Source of the DNA: Guillardia theta CCMP2712
Taxonomy: Eukaryota > Cryptophyceae > Pyrenomonadales > Geminigeraceae
Direction: 5' to 3'
NCBI RefSeq assembly: GCF_000315625.1
Contig: NW_005434660.1
Coordinates: 933,204-962,831 of the forward strand
Length of the DNA stretch: 29,628 bases
Part shown: one piece after another, positions 11,537-20,817 of the stretch
How positions within the stretch are numbered: position 1 is the stretch's first letter
Layout: each line of letters opens with the position of its first letter
Made by a program: the position numbers and the translations under genes
The notes under the pieces: generated by a model
Databases searched by the model: none
Seen by the model: only the letters and a program-made list of their open reading frames with translations
What the model was told of the DNA's origin: nothing

Positions 11537-12690
11537 GTTGCTCTCTAAATAGAAGTCCTGTGAGAAGATCTTGCCGTCATTGTCAGCTGGGAGTACAAAT
11601 CTGCGACCAGTCAAAGGGGCGTTTGCAATTTCATCAGTGCCGATTCAAGGTCTATGCCTCAAATATCTTTTGTAATGCTGGGATCTGTTCCTACTTGGCC
11701 ATGTCTTGCAGCAAAACCAGCCTTCCCGCCCATTCCTATACAACATTTGTTAGCGATCTGGGAGTTTTTTGATGTAAAAATTCAATACAAAATCAATTGT
11801 TTCTCACGCTTGAACTAAATTTTAGTTTGCCTTCCCAGAATTTGAATGGAAAAGCCTTACGAAACGACTCAGCTGACTGTGCAGACATTTTATGCTCTTT
11901 TCTGTGTAGACATTTTATGCTCTTTTCTATTCTTAATCTGTTCTATCTTCTTGAGCTTGTAAAATTGATCTGAGAGGTCTGAAAGACTTACGACGCCACC
12001 TTGTACTCTACAGCTTCAACAATATGCCTCCACTCACAAACCTAATCCTTCACCCTTGACTTTAATGGATATATCCCTGTTTCTAGGCAATGTTGTTCAA
12101 CATCCACACACTTAGATTATGTCTTTCTGTCAATCAGCACCCGACGCCAGGTTTCAGCAAGCATCGCTTTCCTTGGTACGAAATGTTCTTTCAACCGATC
12201 CTCCCTCCCTCCTGCCACGAATGACCTGCGATTTCCATCCTCGGTCTACATCAGCATCATCAACTATCTTGTCATAGTAAAATCCTCCGATTCAACATCA
12301 CTCCTCCAGAATCCTTCTGCTGCTTCCTTGCCTGTTTCTGTCCCAGCCTCCCACACCCGCATCATGACACTTTCCTTTGCATACCAAGTTCTACACAAAC
12401 ATTCTACCATGGATCATCAATGTTTCTACATGGATCTCCTGGTATCGCTCCGCCCTAGAGCACCATGATTGTGACGTCTTGGCTTCAAGCTATTGCTTAC
12501 TCCCTCAGTGTTTTGCACCATCACAAACGTTCACAACAAACCACGCGTCCTCCTCATCTTCACTCTTATCCTCGCCTCCTTCTCTCTGTAAGAACATCTT
12601 GTTTCCATCTATCATATCCTCTCTCCTCTTCCTCCACCTCCTCTTCCCCTCCTTCATTCGCCCTTTCCCCTCCCTAGCGCCTGCATGAAA
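11537..12690. other. 5' flank of the Rav1-like gene, no gene recognised
   Basis: About 1.15 kb of AT-richer, normal-complexity DNA upstream of the Rav1-like start. It must contain the promoter and 5' UTR, and possibly a short upstream coding exon, since the frame stays open to about 11630 without an ATG. A 21-bp word is duplicated in tandem at 11883-11903 and 11908-11928. The small open frames on the + strand here show no family resemblance. Confidence 0.55.
11883..11928. repeat. 25-bp tandem duplication (two copies)
   Basis: The word AGACATTTTATGCTCTTTTC recurs exactly, with a start-to-start spacing of 25 bp. It lies about 350 bp upstream of the Rav1-like start codon. Confidence 0.9.
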
Positions 12691-13235
12691 ACATTTCCAC
12701 CCACACCTTCCCCCAAACTATCACCCCTACCCTCTAGAGTCTCTTTCTGTAATATCTCACCCCGCCTATAGATACTAAAAAGGTCTCAATTACACGGGTT
12801 GTCTTGTACCCCACCCCCTGAAATAGTCCTCCTACTATATTTTGATAGCTCATCACTCCTCTACACCTCAAGTCTTCATACCCCCCAATTTCACTACCCC
12901 CACCCCCAATCAAACCTTTAGACTGAAAAGTACCCATTTACTTAATACCCTACCCTCAAAATTGAAAGAAAAGTTAGTAATAAAAGAGCTCCACCACCCT
13001 ATCCATTTTCTTGACACCCCTCTTTTCACGCATCCGGTGCAAGGTACCCTCTCTCTTCCTCAACTACCCCCACGTATCGAGTCGTGAGACATACGTCTAC
13101 CCCTTTCTCCTACGTAAAATACCCTACCAGATTAGAATGTCCAACCCCAGGGGAACAGACCGGTGATATGGATTAGATGGGGTGGGTACATGACTAGGGG
13201 TGGGGGGGGATCAGGTTACCTGGTCTGCAAACTTT
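12690..13235. repeat. C-rich spacer tract with recurrent TACCCC words (G-rich at right end)
   Basis: Non-coding DNA in which short CCCC-containing words such as TACCCC, ACCCTACC and CACCCCC recur irregularly. The right end (about 13165-13210) switches to G-rich on the + strand (GGGGTGGGTA, GGGGTGGGGGGG). It is not a clean tandem array. It adjoins the GC island that follows. Confidence 0.6.
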
Positions 13236-13244
13236 CGCGGATTC

Positions 13245-13520
13245 CGAAGTTTGACCGGGGTCCACCCGGGCCGGGCCGGCCGCGGCGGCGAATCGGCAGG
13301 GGCCCAGTGTGCCCAGCGGGACTCCGAGTCTCAGCAGGGCGGTGAGTCCCGGATCGGTGACTCAGTGGCCACCAAGCCAGCCCGAGGGCCCGCCAGCGGC
13401 CGCTCCGAGGCTCAGCGGCCGGGCCGCCGTCACGGCCGAGTACTAACTCAGAACAGGCTCGGAACGTTCAACCGGCGGCCCGGCGCCGCCGTGAATGCCG
13501 TGCAGTCACAGTGACTGATG
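13245..13520. other. GC-rich spacer island I
   Basis: About 275 bp of very GC-rich, non-coding sequence downstream of the PFK-2/FBPase-2 stop. It is built from GGCC, CCGG, GAGTC and GTGACT words. It contains CTCCGAGGCTC at 13403-13413, also found in island IV, and ACAGTGACT at 13508-13516, also found in island IV. No ORF here resembles a family. Confidence 0.65.
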
Positions 13521-13735
13521 GTCCGGCTGATTGTTTACATAAAACTTTGAACGATCTTCTACAGTGCACACTTGCTCTCCGACCGTGCGGCTGACGCGGA
13601 TCGATAGGAAGAGGGAGATAGAGGGAAACCCATGGCACGGTCATAATTGAAAGAGCACGGAGTGAGACGAAGCCTTGAAGCGCCACGCCGTGGCCCGGGC
13701 ACCGCCTGAAAGTCAGGACTGAACAGCGAAGCCGA

Positions 13736-15796
13736 CTAGTGAGATGGCGGGTCAGGAGCGCAGGGCTCTGTCTGGCCATCAGGACCAGCTTCCTTCTTGA
13801 GCTGCCATTGCACAGTAAGCACAACTTCTTCCCCCAACTCCTCACCAGGCACAGGCTGTCGCAGGTGCAGCCGTAGGCATGTGGTTTGAGGCACTTGATG
13901 GTGTTGAGGGGGATGGAGATGTGCGGGCATTCCTCGCGGTCCTTCACCTCGTTCCACATGAGGTAACCCAGGAGGATGCGGAGGATTCCCTGCGGTTCGG
14001 CTCAGAGCTTCAGTGAGCACAAGGAGCCTCAAGACCTGGTGAGCGATGATTAGCACATGGTCCCTCTGCCGCTCGAGCTCGTGGATGATCGTGTCCAGCC
14101 TCTGGAACACGTCCAAGTACGACTCTCCTCGCGGGTACCTGACCATGCATGTGAGGTCTGGAGGAGGAGCGGGTGGTATCTCACCGGTACCCCAGCTTGT
14201 CCTTTTTTCTCATGGCGAACTCCTCCGGGTCTGCCGCCTCGATCTCCGCGTATGTCATGCCGTCAAAAATCCCCGCGTGGATCTCATCCAGCGCGTGCCA
14301 CTCCCTGCCATGCGACTGCTCAGCTAACCTCTTGCCACCTGCACGCACGCGCACCGGGGACGCATCACGATCCAAGGCTGCCCATCGAGCATGATCTCGT
14401 CGTGACGGATGTGCTTCCCTGCGACAGGATAAACTCAGATCCCGTCAACACGGCGGGCTCAAGCTTCATTCACCGGTCTCAATAGTTCGCTTCAGAGTAG
14501 AAGTCCATAGCCGCGCGCGAGGGTTGTCAACGAGGATGTTCTTGTGCACCCAGGCTGCCAGCGCTGTGGCGTACTCCTCGCCGTGGGCAGTGAGAGACGA
14601 GTCCCCTCCGATCTTCTGGGTGAGGTTGTATTCGCTTTGTCCATGTCGTGTCAGGTAGATCATCTTCGGTGAAGTGTGAAGATTCATAACAAAGGACGCG
14701 ATTCTTCCAGGCAAGTATCCGAAAATCTTGTTGAGAACCACCTGCAAGAATCTTCAGCGCTTGCGCTGGTGGGATCCAGGTCAAGTACAACAACCTGCTG
14801 TCCGCCATTTACAGTTTTAATCCAGCTGTACTCCTTGTCTTGATCAGACAAAGGCTCGTAGTGCTGCATGTAATGCGCAATCCTCTGTTTGTTCAGAAGT
14901 CAACCTGTGACTCACCTACCAAGAAATCCTTCACGAGTTCGCACCTTCTTGAAATCTGCGACAGCTACGTCTGGCTCCATAGATTGATAATCCGGCATAC
15001 TCAGCTTTGTCGCCCTGAAAAAATTCTTTCAGCCATCGTACAAGGTTGCTAGAGCAAACTATCACACCTGATGTTGTTCTCAACCATGTTCTCGTCTTCA
15101 CAAACAGATTCGACGAAGATGATGTGGGATTTGGACTGCAACGGCTCCCATGAATACTTCTCCTGACAAGATCTGCAGGGAGAAAACCTGAAGGATGGGG
15201 CTCAATTCATCGATGAGCCATTGCCGACGGGTCCGAGTGTTGTTAGTCGCATCGAATATCGCCACTCGCCCTTTCTCCATTCCAGACTGCAAGGAGCGAC
15301 CTCGTAAGTTTCCGACACAGTTTCCTTCCTTCACTCACCGATATAAACTTCTTCAGGTCCTCCAGCGCTGCATGGGAACATTCCTGAGCGATCACTCTAA
15401 CTTCTGGTTCATCCTCAACTTGAATAGAGTTACCCTTCGAGCCTTCACACCCTCAGGGTTGGAATGGTCGAAGAAATCGTGCTCAACGCAGGAACCAAAC
15501 ATCTTCCTTCGGTAGTTGCCGACATTAAACACTTGGGTGGGAGCCCCGTGGAAGAAGGAAAGATAGCGCTGCAGCTTGTTGGCGATATAGGTCTTGCCCC
15601 TTGCTGGCAGACCGACCATGGCAATTACAAGCTTGTCGCCTTGGGTTCCATGCTGTTTCAAAGTCAAACTCCAACATGCAACAAGTCGAATCGCAAGCAC
15701 ATCAGCATCTCCAGGAGGAAGAACTTCCTGCGGCTTAGGGTTCTGCGATGATGATTCCATGAAGGTCTTCTTCTGCGAAAGCGTGGTGCCTCCCAT
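13736..15796 (-). CDS. Bifunctional 6-phosphofructo-2-kinase / fructose-2,6-bisphosphatase
   Basis: This cytosolic enzyme makes and removes fructose 2,6-bisphosphate, the regulator of glycolysis versus gluconeogenesis. Exons: 15796-15451, 15418-15339, 15286-15188, 15135-15068, 15014-14945, 14884-14795, 14741-14474, 14418-14355, 14304-14185, 14138-14036, 13989-13846, 13801-13736 (505 aa). The kinase half has the P-loop GLPARGKT (about 62-69), HDFFD and FDATNNT motifs and FVESVCED. The phosphatase half has the phosphohistidine motif YLTRHGQSEYN (His about 284), LDEIHAG with the acid-base Glu (about 369), YRYPRGESYLDV, and the second His in IIAHQG (about 435). All expected catalytic elements are present, so both activities are likely. 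There is no starch-binding N-terminal domain of the plant type; the size matches animal and protist forms. The start is the first in-frame ATG. Most introns are 42-60 nt. The junction 15419-15450 would be a 32-nt intron and is the only doubtful one. Confidence 0.92.
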
Positions 15797-16300
15797 CTCC
15801 TCACGTTCCGTACTGGAGGGCAGTTCAAATCGCGATGTGACAAGCAACAAAGCTCGTAGCAAACCTCATGTTCAAGGCACGAAGTTTACATCCTTTCACA
15901 CTGCATGCTTCCAGTCTCTTTGCCCGACTGCACATCATGTGAGCATTTGAACACCATTCCAAGTCCTAGAAAACTTCTCCCTTCTCCCTCACGATCTCAG
16001 ACTCTCCTCTGCTGAAACCATAGCGCAGGTGGCACTCAACTAAGATGGTGACGATGCACACACCTTCACCACCTGATCCCCATCCACGTACAAATCTGTA
16101 GCTGGACCCCACCTCACGCCGACCAACAACAACCCCTGCCTCCCTTCCTCTATGTGCAATCCTCCTTGCCATTGCCATCTCCTGCTTCCGCTGTTCTTTC
16201 CGTCTTCCCTTTCATCTTTCGCTCTTCCCTTCCTTCCTATGCTACTCCTCCCCATCTTCCTCATCCTTCTTCAGCCCGTCCCTTCCCGCCATGCACGAGG
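15797..16300. other. 5' flank of the PFK-2/FBPase-2 gene
   Basis: About 500 bp of pyrimidine-rich DNA upstream of the start codon, expected to hold promoter and 5' UTR. I recognise no motif and no coding sequence. Confidence 0.5.
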
Positions 16301-16440
16301 CTCATAATTCGACCAACTACCCCATACTATCGCAAACAGCACCCCCGAAATTGTTCGAGTACCCCTGAATTACCTCAAAAGACCCGGTACTTTTCAAAGC
16401 CTTCCATCATTTGCACCACCCCTGACCCCTGCAGTCCACG
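16300..16440. repeat. C-rich tract with TACCCC words
   Basis: A shorter version of the tract at 12690-13235, with ACTACCCCATAC and GAGTACCCCTGAA words. As there, it lies directly left of a GC island. Confidence 0.55.
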
Positions 16441-16930
16441 CTTTCCGCCGATGCCCTGACCGTCGGTGAGACCGTACTGACGGTACGGTCACGGCGGGGC
16501 CGGCCCGGGCCCCGGCGTCAGTGCGGCCTCAAGTCACAAGTTACAAGTTAGCCTAGTAGCGCCGGGGAGCCCGGCGGGGGGCAACTTGACGTGCAACGGG
16601 CCGCCATGGTCGCGCCCCGATCAGCCTGAACGGCGTGACGGTGATCAAGTTACTCCGCGCCGCGCCGTAATCCGAAATCGGATGGCCCGGGCCGCCGGGT
16701 GACGGAGCCTCTGCGGCAGTAATCGGACAGACCGTCACCGGTGACCCGTCGCCGCGGCCACGCACCCGGATCGGACGGTCACTGTCAGCCGCTGCCAGGG
16801 CGGCGGCCCCGGGGGCCGGCCGCCTCTGCCACTCGGGCGGCCCGGAGTCACGGTGCCGCGGCCGGCCGGTGATCGTGACCATCGGACCGGACGGTCACAG
16901 TGTAACCGTTGAACCGTTGAACGGCGGGCA
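16440..16930. other. GC-rich spacer island II
   Basis: About 490 bp of very GC-rich spacer between the cyclase stop and the phosphofructokinase start. It is dense in GGCC, CCGG, GGTGAC and CGGACGGTCAC-type words, with short local direct repeats (ACAAGTTACAAGTTA near 16538, CGTTGAACCGTTGAAC near 16908). No convincing coding sequence. Confidence 0.65.
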
Positions 16931-17060
16931 GTCACAATTGTGCGAGTGCGGGAGATGATACTACGGAATGATCAAAGGGAGATCGACCCTTGAAGTAGAA
17001 GTTTCATTGAATCTCTTAGGCTAACCTATACATACACAAAATTCAAAAACTGCTGCTGAG

Positions 17061-19688
17061 CTATGATCCCTCCGACACTGAGCGGACCCAGAACGTGTTC
17101 ATGATCCCCTTCCCCTTCACCATGATCCCCTTCTGCCCATTCGCATGCACCCGCTCCTCTATCTCGAACCTGCTCGAGCTCTCAAGCAGCAGGTCCCGCG
17201 TGTGCTCTGTCGCCTGCAGCAGTCCGGCCTTCCCCGTGCTCTCCATCCTGCTCGCCGTGTTGACAGTGTCCCCAAAGATGCTGTACTTGGGGACGGACGT
17301 TCCCAGTACGCCGGCAACGACAGGGCCCGACGCCATGCCTGCCCGCATGGAAATCGCATGACCGCTCCTCGTCATCTCCTCCAGTGCGTCCAAGGCGAAC
17401 TTGGCGACCTTGGCGGCGGCCTCTGACGGCTCACAGCGATCGGGAGCTCCACCGACTACCATGTAGGCGTCGCCGATGGTGTCGACCTTGCAGACTCCGT
17501 GCTTGTCAACGAGGTTGTCAAACTTGGTGTAGAGGTCGTTGAGGAGAGCGACGACCTCGAGAGGAGAAGACTGACCCGCCAGGTCCGTGAAGCCAACGAT
17601 GTCGGAGAAGAAGACCGTGACATCGTCGAACACTTCCACCACCTGCTGCCCGTTTTGAAGACGATGGACCACATGGCGCGGCATGATGCGGTAGAGCAGC
17701 TTCGAGTACTGCTTGTGGCTAAGGAGGAGGAGGAGGAGGAGTGTGGAGATGACGACCGATCCAGCCATGACGCCAGCGAGGGAGCCAACATACCACGCTT
17801 GCTTGAAACCAGACTCGTACGCGACCGTCAGGTTCCAGCAGCTCCATGAGAAGTCGACCATGATCTCAGCACCTCCGTTGAGGGACGAGGATCCTGCAGT
17901 TGCCAGAAGAACCTCGGGAGCAACGAGGAAGGAGCTATCAGGCTGCAGGACGTGTCTCGTTGTTGTGAGGTTGAAGAAGATTTCATCAGCTGCGAACTTT
18001 CTCTGGATCTTACTCAGGTTCACCATCATCTCGAAGTCGATCAACGCCGAGGCGAAGCCCCAGAAGGTCCCCTCGGAGCGAGAGCCTTTCAGCCCGACGT
18101 CGGCAGGAGCGAGAGAGCCTGCAATCTTTTCCTGCACGAAGATGGGGTAGTTGATCACCAACAGCCTCGAGCTCACGCCTGGCAGCGCCACGGGCGCGCT
18201 CATCGAGATCTTCCCGCTGGACAAGCTGTAGGCAGCCGCGTCCCTCAGCAGGGGGTCCTTGAGCAGATCCGTCCCGAAGAGCAGGGCCCCGGTCGACCCT
18301 GGGAAAGCCAAGCACATGATGCCTCTGGGAGAGAGCTGGATGCCGACGAGCGAGGAAGGGACTGAGGTAGCGGCCTGGATGTCTTGTATGGCACGTTGAA
18401 ACATGGCAGCAGCGGCAGGAGGGAGCTGAGAAGGCTGCAAGGAAGAGACGTCCTTGTTCGTTGCGTTGGCGACGAGAGCAGGGAGGTCGAGGAAAGTCCT
18501 TGACTGCTGCACAAGCACGGCAAGGGAGCTGAGGGGGGAGGCGACTCGTCCGATCTCTGCCATGAAGAAGTTTGCGGCCTCTTGCCCCAGCTCGCGCGCG
18601 AGATGGTCCTGGGAGGACTGGAAGGAGGAGACCCAGGTGAGAATGAGGGCGATGCCTCCTGCAACCAGGCAAGCACAGCAGACCAGCGTCCAAAAGAGCA
18701 TCGACAGGGTGATATGAGCGGTAAAGGTCCGGTAGCACTGGAGCAGGTAGGCAGACACCTTCTCGTACGAGGAAAGCTTCTTCTCTTCAAACCCCTGCAT
18801 CGACCACATTTCCACAGCATTTCCCTTCCAGAACTTATCGGTGCTGCTGAAGAGAGAATCTGCAGAGGACTTTCGCCGCAAGCCTGTTGTGCTGTGGAAG
18901 CTTGAAGGGCGAGAGTTGTCCGAAGCCGTAGCAGTGAAGTTGTCTCTACCCTGATCAAGCTCATCGTAACCATGGCAAGTATCAAATTCGTTGACATGGC
19001 ATCTCCTCGCAAAGTAGTCAGCATGCCGCTTCATCAAGACCGCAAAGTTGTTGCAGCTTCCCGACAAAATGCTCTCAATGCCTGCCACCCCCAACTTGGA
19101 GATGCTCTGAAGATCGTTGAAACCGTGACCCAGCGGAAGCACGCTCGCCATGTCATGAAGTATCCCGATGCTCTGCAGCCACTCGGCGATCTTGGAGATC
19201 TTGATCTCATCAGCCACTGCCCTCTCGAACGCCTCGATATCAAGCCTCTTGTATTTCCGTATCAGGTCGAGGCTGATAGAATGCTTTCGCAAGCAGTATT
19301 CCAACTCTTGGATCGCCTTGTACTTGCCCTTGTCTCCCATCACGTGGAAGTCAAGAGTCATCTCCGTCGGATTATTGCATACAGCGATGAAGAGTTTCTT
19401 CAGGTTCTCCAAGGAAAATCCTTTCTTCATCAACACGTGCAGGTTTACGATGCGGCTAAAGTCTTCGTAGGTGATTTCATCACCATCGCGAGCGATGTAG
19501 GCGAACAAGCTGTCTATCTCCTCTCGTTCCACAACGATGCCAAGGTCGTACATGGCCAGACGAACCATGTTCTTCGGCAGGAAACCAACTTTTGTGAATG
19601 AGTACCGCCGTAGAATGTATTCAAAGTGTCCTAGTGGAGGAGGTTCGATACAAACCTGAATGGTTTGTGTATCGATGGACTCAGACAT
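17061..19688 (-). CDS. Membrane class III adenylate/guanylate cyclase with EF-hand-like, SAM-like and CHASE domains
   Basis: The gene is one uninterrupted 875-aa frame, unlike its intron-rich neighbours. Residues about 22-82 resemble a degenerate EF-hand pair (FLPKNMVRLAMYDLG, RDGDEITYEDFSRIV). About 165-210 looks SAM-like (KIAEWLQSIGILHDM). TM1 is about 327-353. The loop 355-630 resembles a CHASE sensor (YPIF and GFASALIDFE motifs). TM2 is about 633-656, followed by the cyclase-type linker (RIMPRHVVHRL) and the catalytic domain 672-870. Metal-binding Asp696 (VFFSDIVGF) and Asp740 (TIGDAYM) and the transition-state Asn810/Arg814 (NTASR) are intact, so it should be active as a homodimer. The purine-selecting positions are Asp736 and Ser803 (KYSIFGDTVN), neither the classical Lys/Asp of adenylate cyclases nor the Glu/Cys of guanylate cyclases, so the substrate is undecided. 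It probably senses an extracellular or lumenal ligand and may respond to Ca2+. The start follows no in-frame upstream Met. Confidence 0.9.
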   Translation of the reverse strand: MSESIDTQTIQVCIEPPPLGHFEYILRRYSFTKVGFLPKNMVRLAMYDLGIVVEREEIDSLFAYIARDGDEITYEDFSRIVNLHVLMKKGFSLENLKKLFIAVCNNPTEMTLDFHVMGDKGKYKAIQELEYCLRKHSISLDLIRKYKRLDIEAFERAVADEIKISKIAEWLQSIGILHDMASVLPLGHGFNDLQSISKLGVAGIESILSGSCNNFAVLMKRHADYFARRCHVNEFDTCHGYDELDQGRDNFTATASDNSRPSSFHSTTGLRRKSSADSLFSSTDKFWKGNAVEMWSMQGFEEKKLSSYEKVSAYLLQCYRTFTAHITLSMLFWTLVCCACLVAGGIALILTWVSSFQSSQDHLARELGQEAANFFMAEIGRVASPLSSLAVLVQQSRTFLDLPALVANATNKDVSSLQPSQLPPAAAAMFQRAIQDIQAATSVPSSLVGIQLSPRGIMCLAFPGSTGALLFGTDLLKDPLLRDAAAYSLSSGKISMSAPVALPGVSSRLLVINYPIFVQEKIAGSLAPADVGLKGSRSEGTFWGFASALIDFEMMVNLSKIQRKFAADEIFFNLTTTRHVLQPDSSFLVAPEVLLATAGSSSLNGGAEIMVDFSWSCWNLTVAYESGFKQAWYVGSLAGVMAGSVVISTLLLLLLLSHKQYSKLLYRIMPRHVVHRLQNGQQVVEVFDDVTVFFSDIVGFTDLAGQSSPLEVVALLNDLYTKFDNLVDKHGVCKVDTIGDAYMVVGGAPDRCEPSEAAAKVAKFALDALEEMTRSGHAISMRAGMASGPVVAGVLGTSVPKYSIFGDTVNTASRMESTGKAGLLQATEHTRDLLLESSSRFEIEERVHANGQKGIMVKGKGIMNTFWVRSVSEGS

Positions 19689-20190
19689 GTCCTGACAAGA
19701 GCGTTTCTGCCTGTCTTGCTTCTTTCCTCTGCTTACGGTCTCTCCCGTTCACCCCAAGCAATCTCTTCGGAGCCTGCGATGTTTTCCGTTTTTCAATCGC
19801 AAGCCCCGCGTCTCCTTGCTTGAGCCCAATGAAGGGAGCAGAGCGATCAATTTGAACGCGCCAACTGATCGCTGCAAGGTCGCATGCCCTTGTGTCCAAG
19901 AGAGGCAAGTCCCTTAACCCGGTGACGCCCTTGCATCATCACATTCCACGCTGTCCTGTTCCTGCATAGATTTGCTCCTCCTCTCCTCTCCTGCCCTCTC
20001 CTTGTTCCTCTCTCCTCTCCTCTCCTCTCCTCTCCTCTCCTCTCCTCTCCTCTCCTCTCCTCTCGTTGTTTCTCTCTCTTCTTCCTTCGTCAATCGCCTT
20101 CTCCTGCTCGCGTTCCTCGTAAAATGGTGATAATCTCATCCGCCTCTCCCTAGCACCTTTTCAAGCCCAATTCTTGGAATATTTTTTAAA
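19689..20190. other. 5' flank of the cyclase gene
   Basis: About 500 bp upstream of the cyclase start. It contains a (CTCTC)n pentanucleotide repeat at about 19978-20064 but no recognisable coding sequence; the promoter is expected here. Confidence 0.5.
19978..20064. repeat. (CTCTC)n repeat upstream of the cyclase
   Basis: A tandem CTCTC array, the same unit as in the CDC48 intron at 702-812. It lies about 300-380 bp upstream of the cyclase start codon. Confidence 0.9.
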
Positions 20191-20560
20191 CAATGGGGTG
20201 GGTCCGTTCTGTGGAGACCACCCAAAGGGGGGTAGGGGTACATATGGAACGGGTATATTCCATAGAAATGCCAGGGGTCTGATAGGGTGGGAAGGTGGTT
20301 AGGCTCATCAAGAAGGGGTCCGGGTGGGATCCGGGTTGAGTGGAGTTAACTAGAGTGGAAGATTATTGGGGTTGAACAGAATTATCTTTGTTCTAGGGGA
20401 ATAGTGGGTACGTAAACGGGAAAAGGGGGGTGGGGTAGTTAAATCTACAGGGTGGGTAGAGGTTGAGGAGATGTAACTTTGGTCTCGAACTCGTAGCCCT
20501 TGGGATCACGCAAAGGTATGTCACAGGGTGGGGTACTTGTGGGGCCTAGGGGGGGTGATG
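20190..20560. repeat. G-rich tract with GGGGTA words (reverse of the TACCCC tracts)
   Basis: Irregular G-runs with GGGGTA, GGGTGGG and GGGTAC words on the + strand. In composition it is the reverse complement of the C-rich tracts at 12690 and 16300. No coding sequence. Confidence 0.55.
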
Positions 20561-20817
20561 ACTCGTTACGAAATCTCGAACACTCGAAACCACATGTTTT
20601 GGAACTCTGTACCGAACTGTACCATTTATAACGGTTTCCGTTATTTCGGGCTTGAGTTGACCTAGCGGCGGTAGACCGTACGGTAAGTTTAATAAAATAT
20701 GATCCGAGAATCGATAGAAAACGGGTAGAAAACTTGACTCTGTGACTTTTATAGAGCAACTATTCGACTCAACCGCCGGAACTGGGATGCCGTACTTACT
20801 AATAAGTACTATTCCAC
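20560..20817. other. Spacer between the AAA gene end and the G-rich tract
   Basis: About 260 bp with CG- and TA-containing palindromic words (ACCGTACGGT near 20674, GTACTTACTAATAAGTAC near 20793). No gene was found, and in particular no exon encoding the missing AAA lid of the next gene. Confidence 0.5.

Noticed and set aside
12377..12688. Small + strand ORF (103 aa) in the spacer
   Set aside because: Ser/Leu/Pro-rich low-complexity translation in pyrimidine-rich DNA, with no family resemblance.
12690..13235. Telomere-like repeat from ACCCTACCC words
   Set aside because: The words are irregular and interspersed, not a tandem CCCTAA-type array.
14181..14375. Unspliced frame through 14304-14355 in PFK-2/FBPase-2
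   Set aside because: It gives an Arg/Ala-rich insert; splicing a 50-nt intron restores the family motif ending in MRPR followed by EWHALDEIHAG.
17499..18365. Plus-strand ORFs opposite the cyclase
   Set aside because: They are antisense shadows of the 875-aa frame and resemble no family.
20445..20759. Minus ORF as the missing AAA C-terminal exon
   Set aside because: Its translation has no lid or Vps4-type C-terminal motif and lies in spacer-type sequence.
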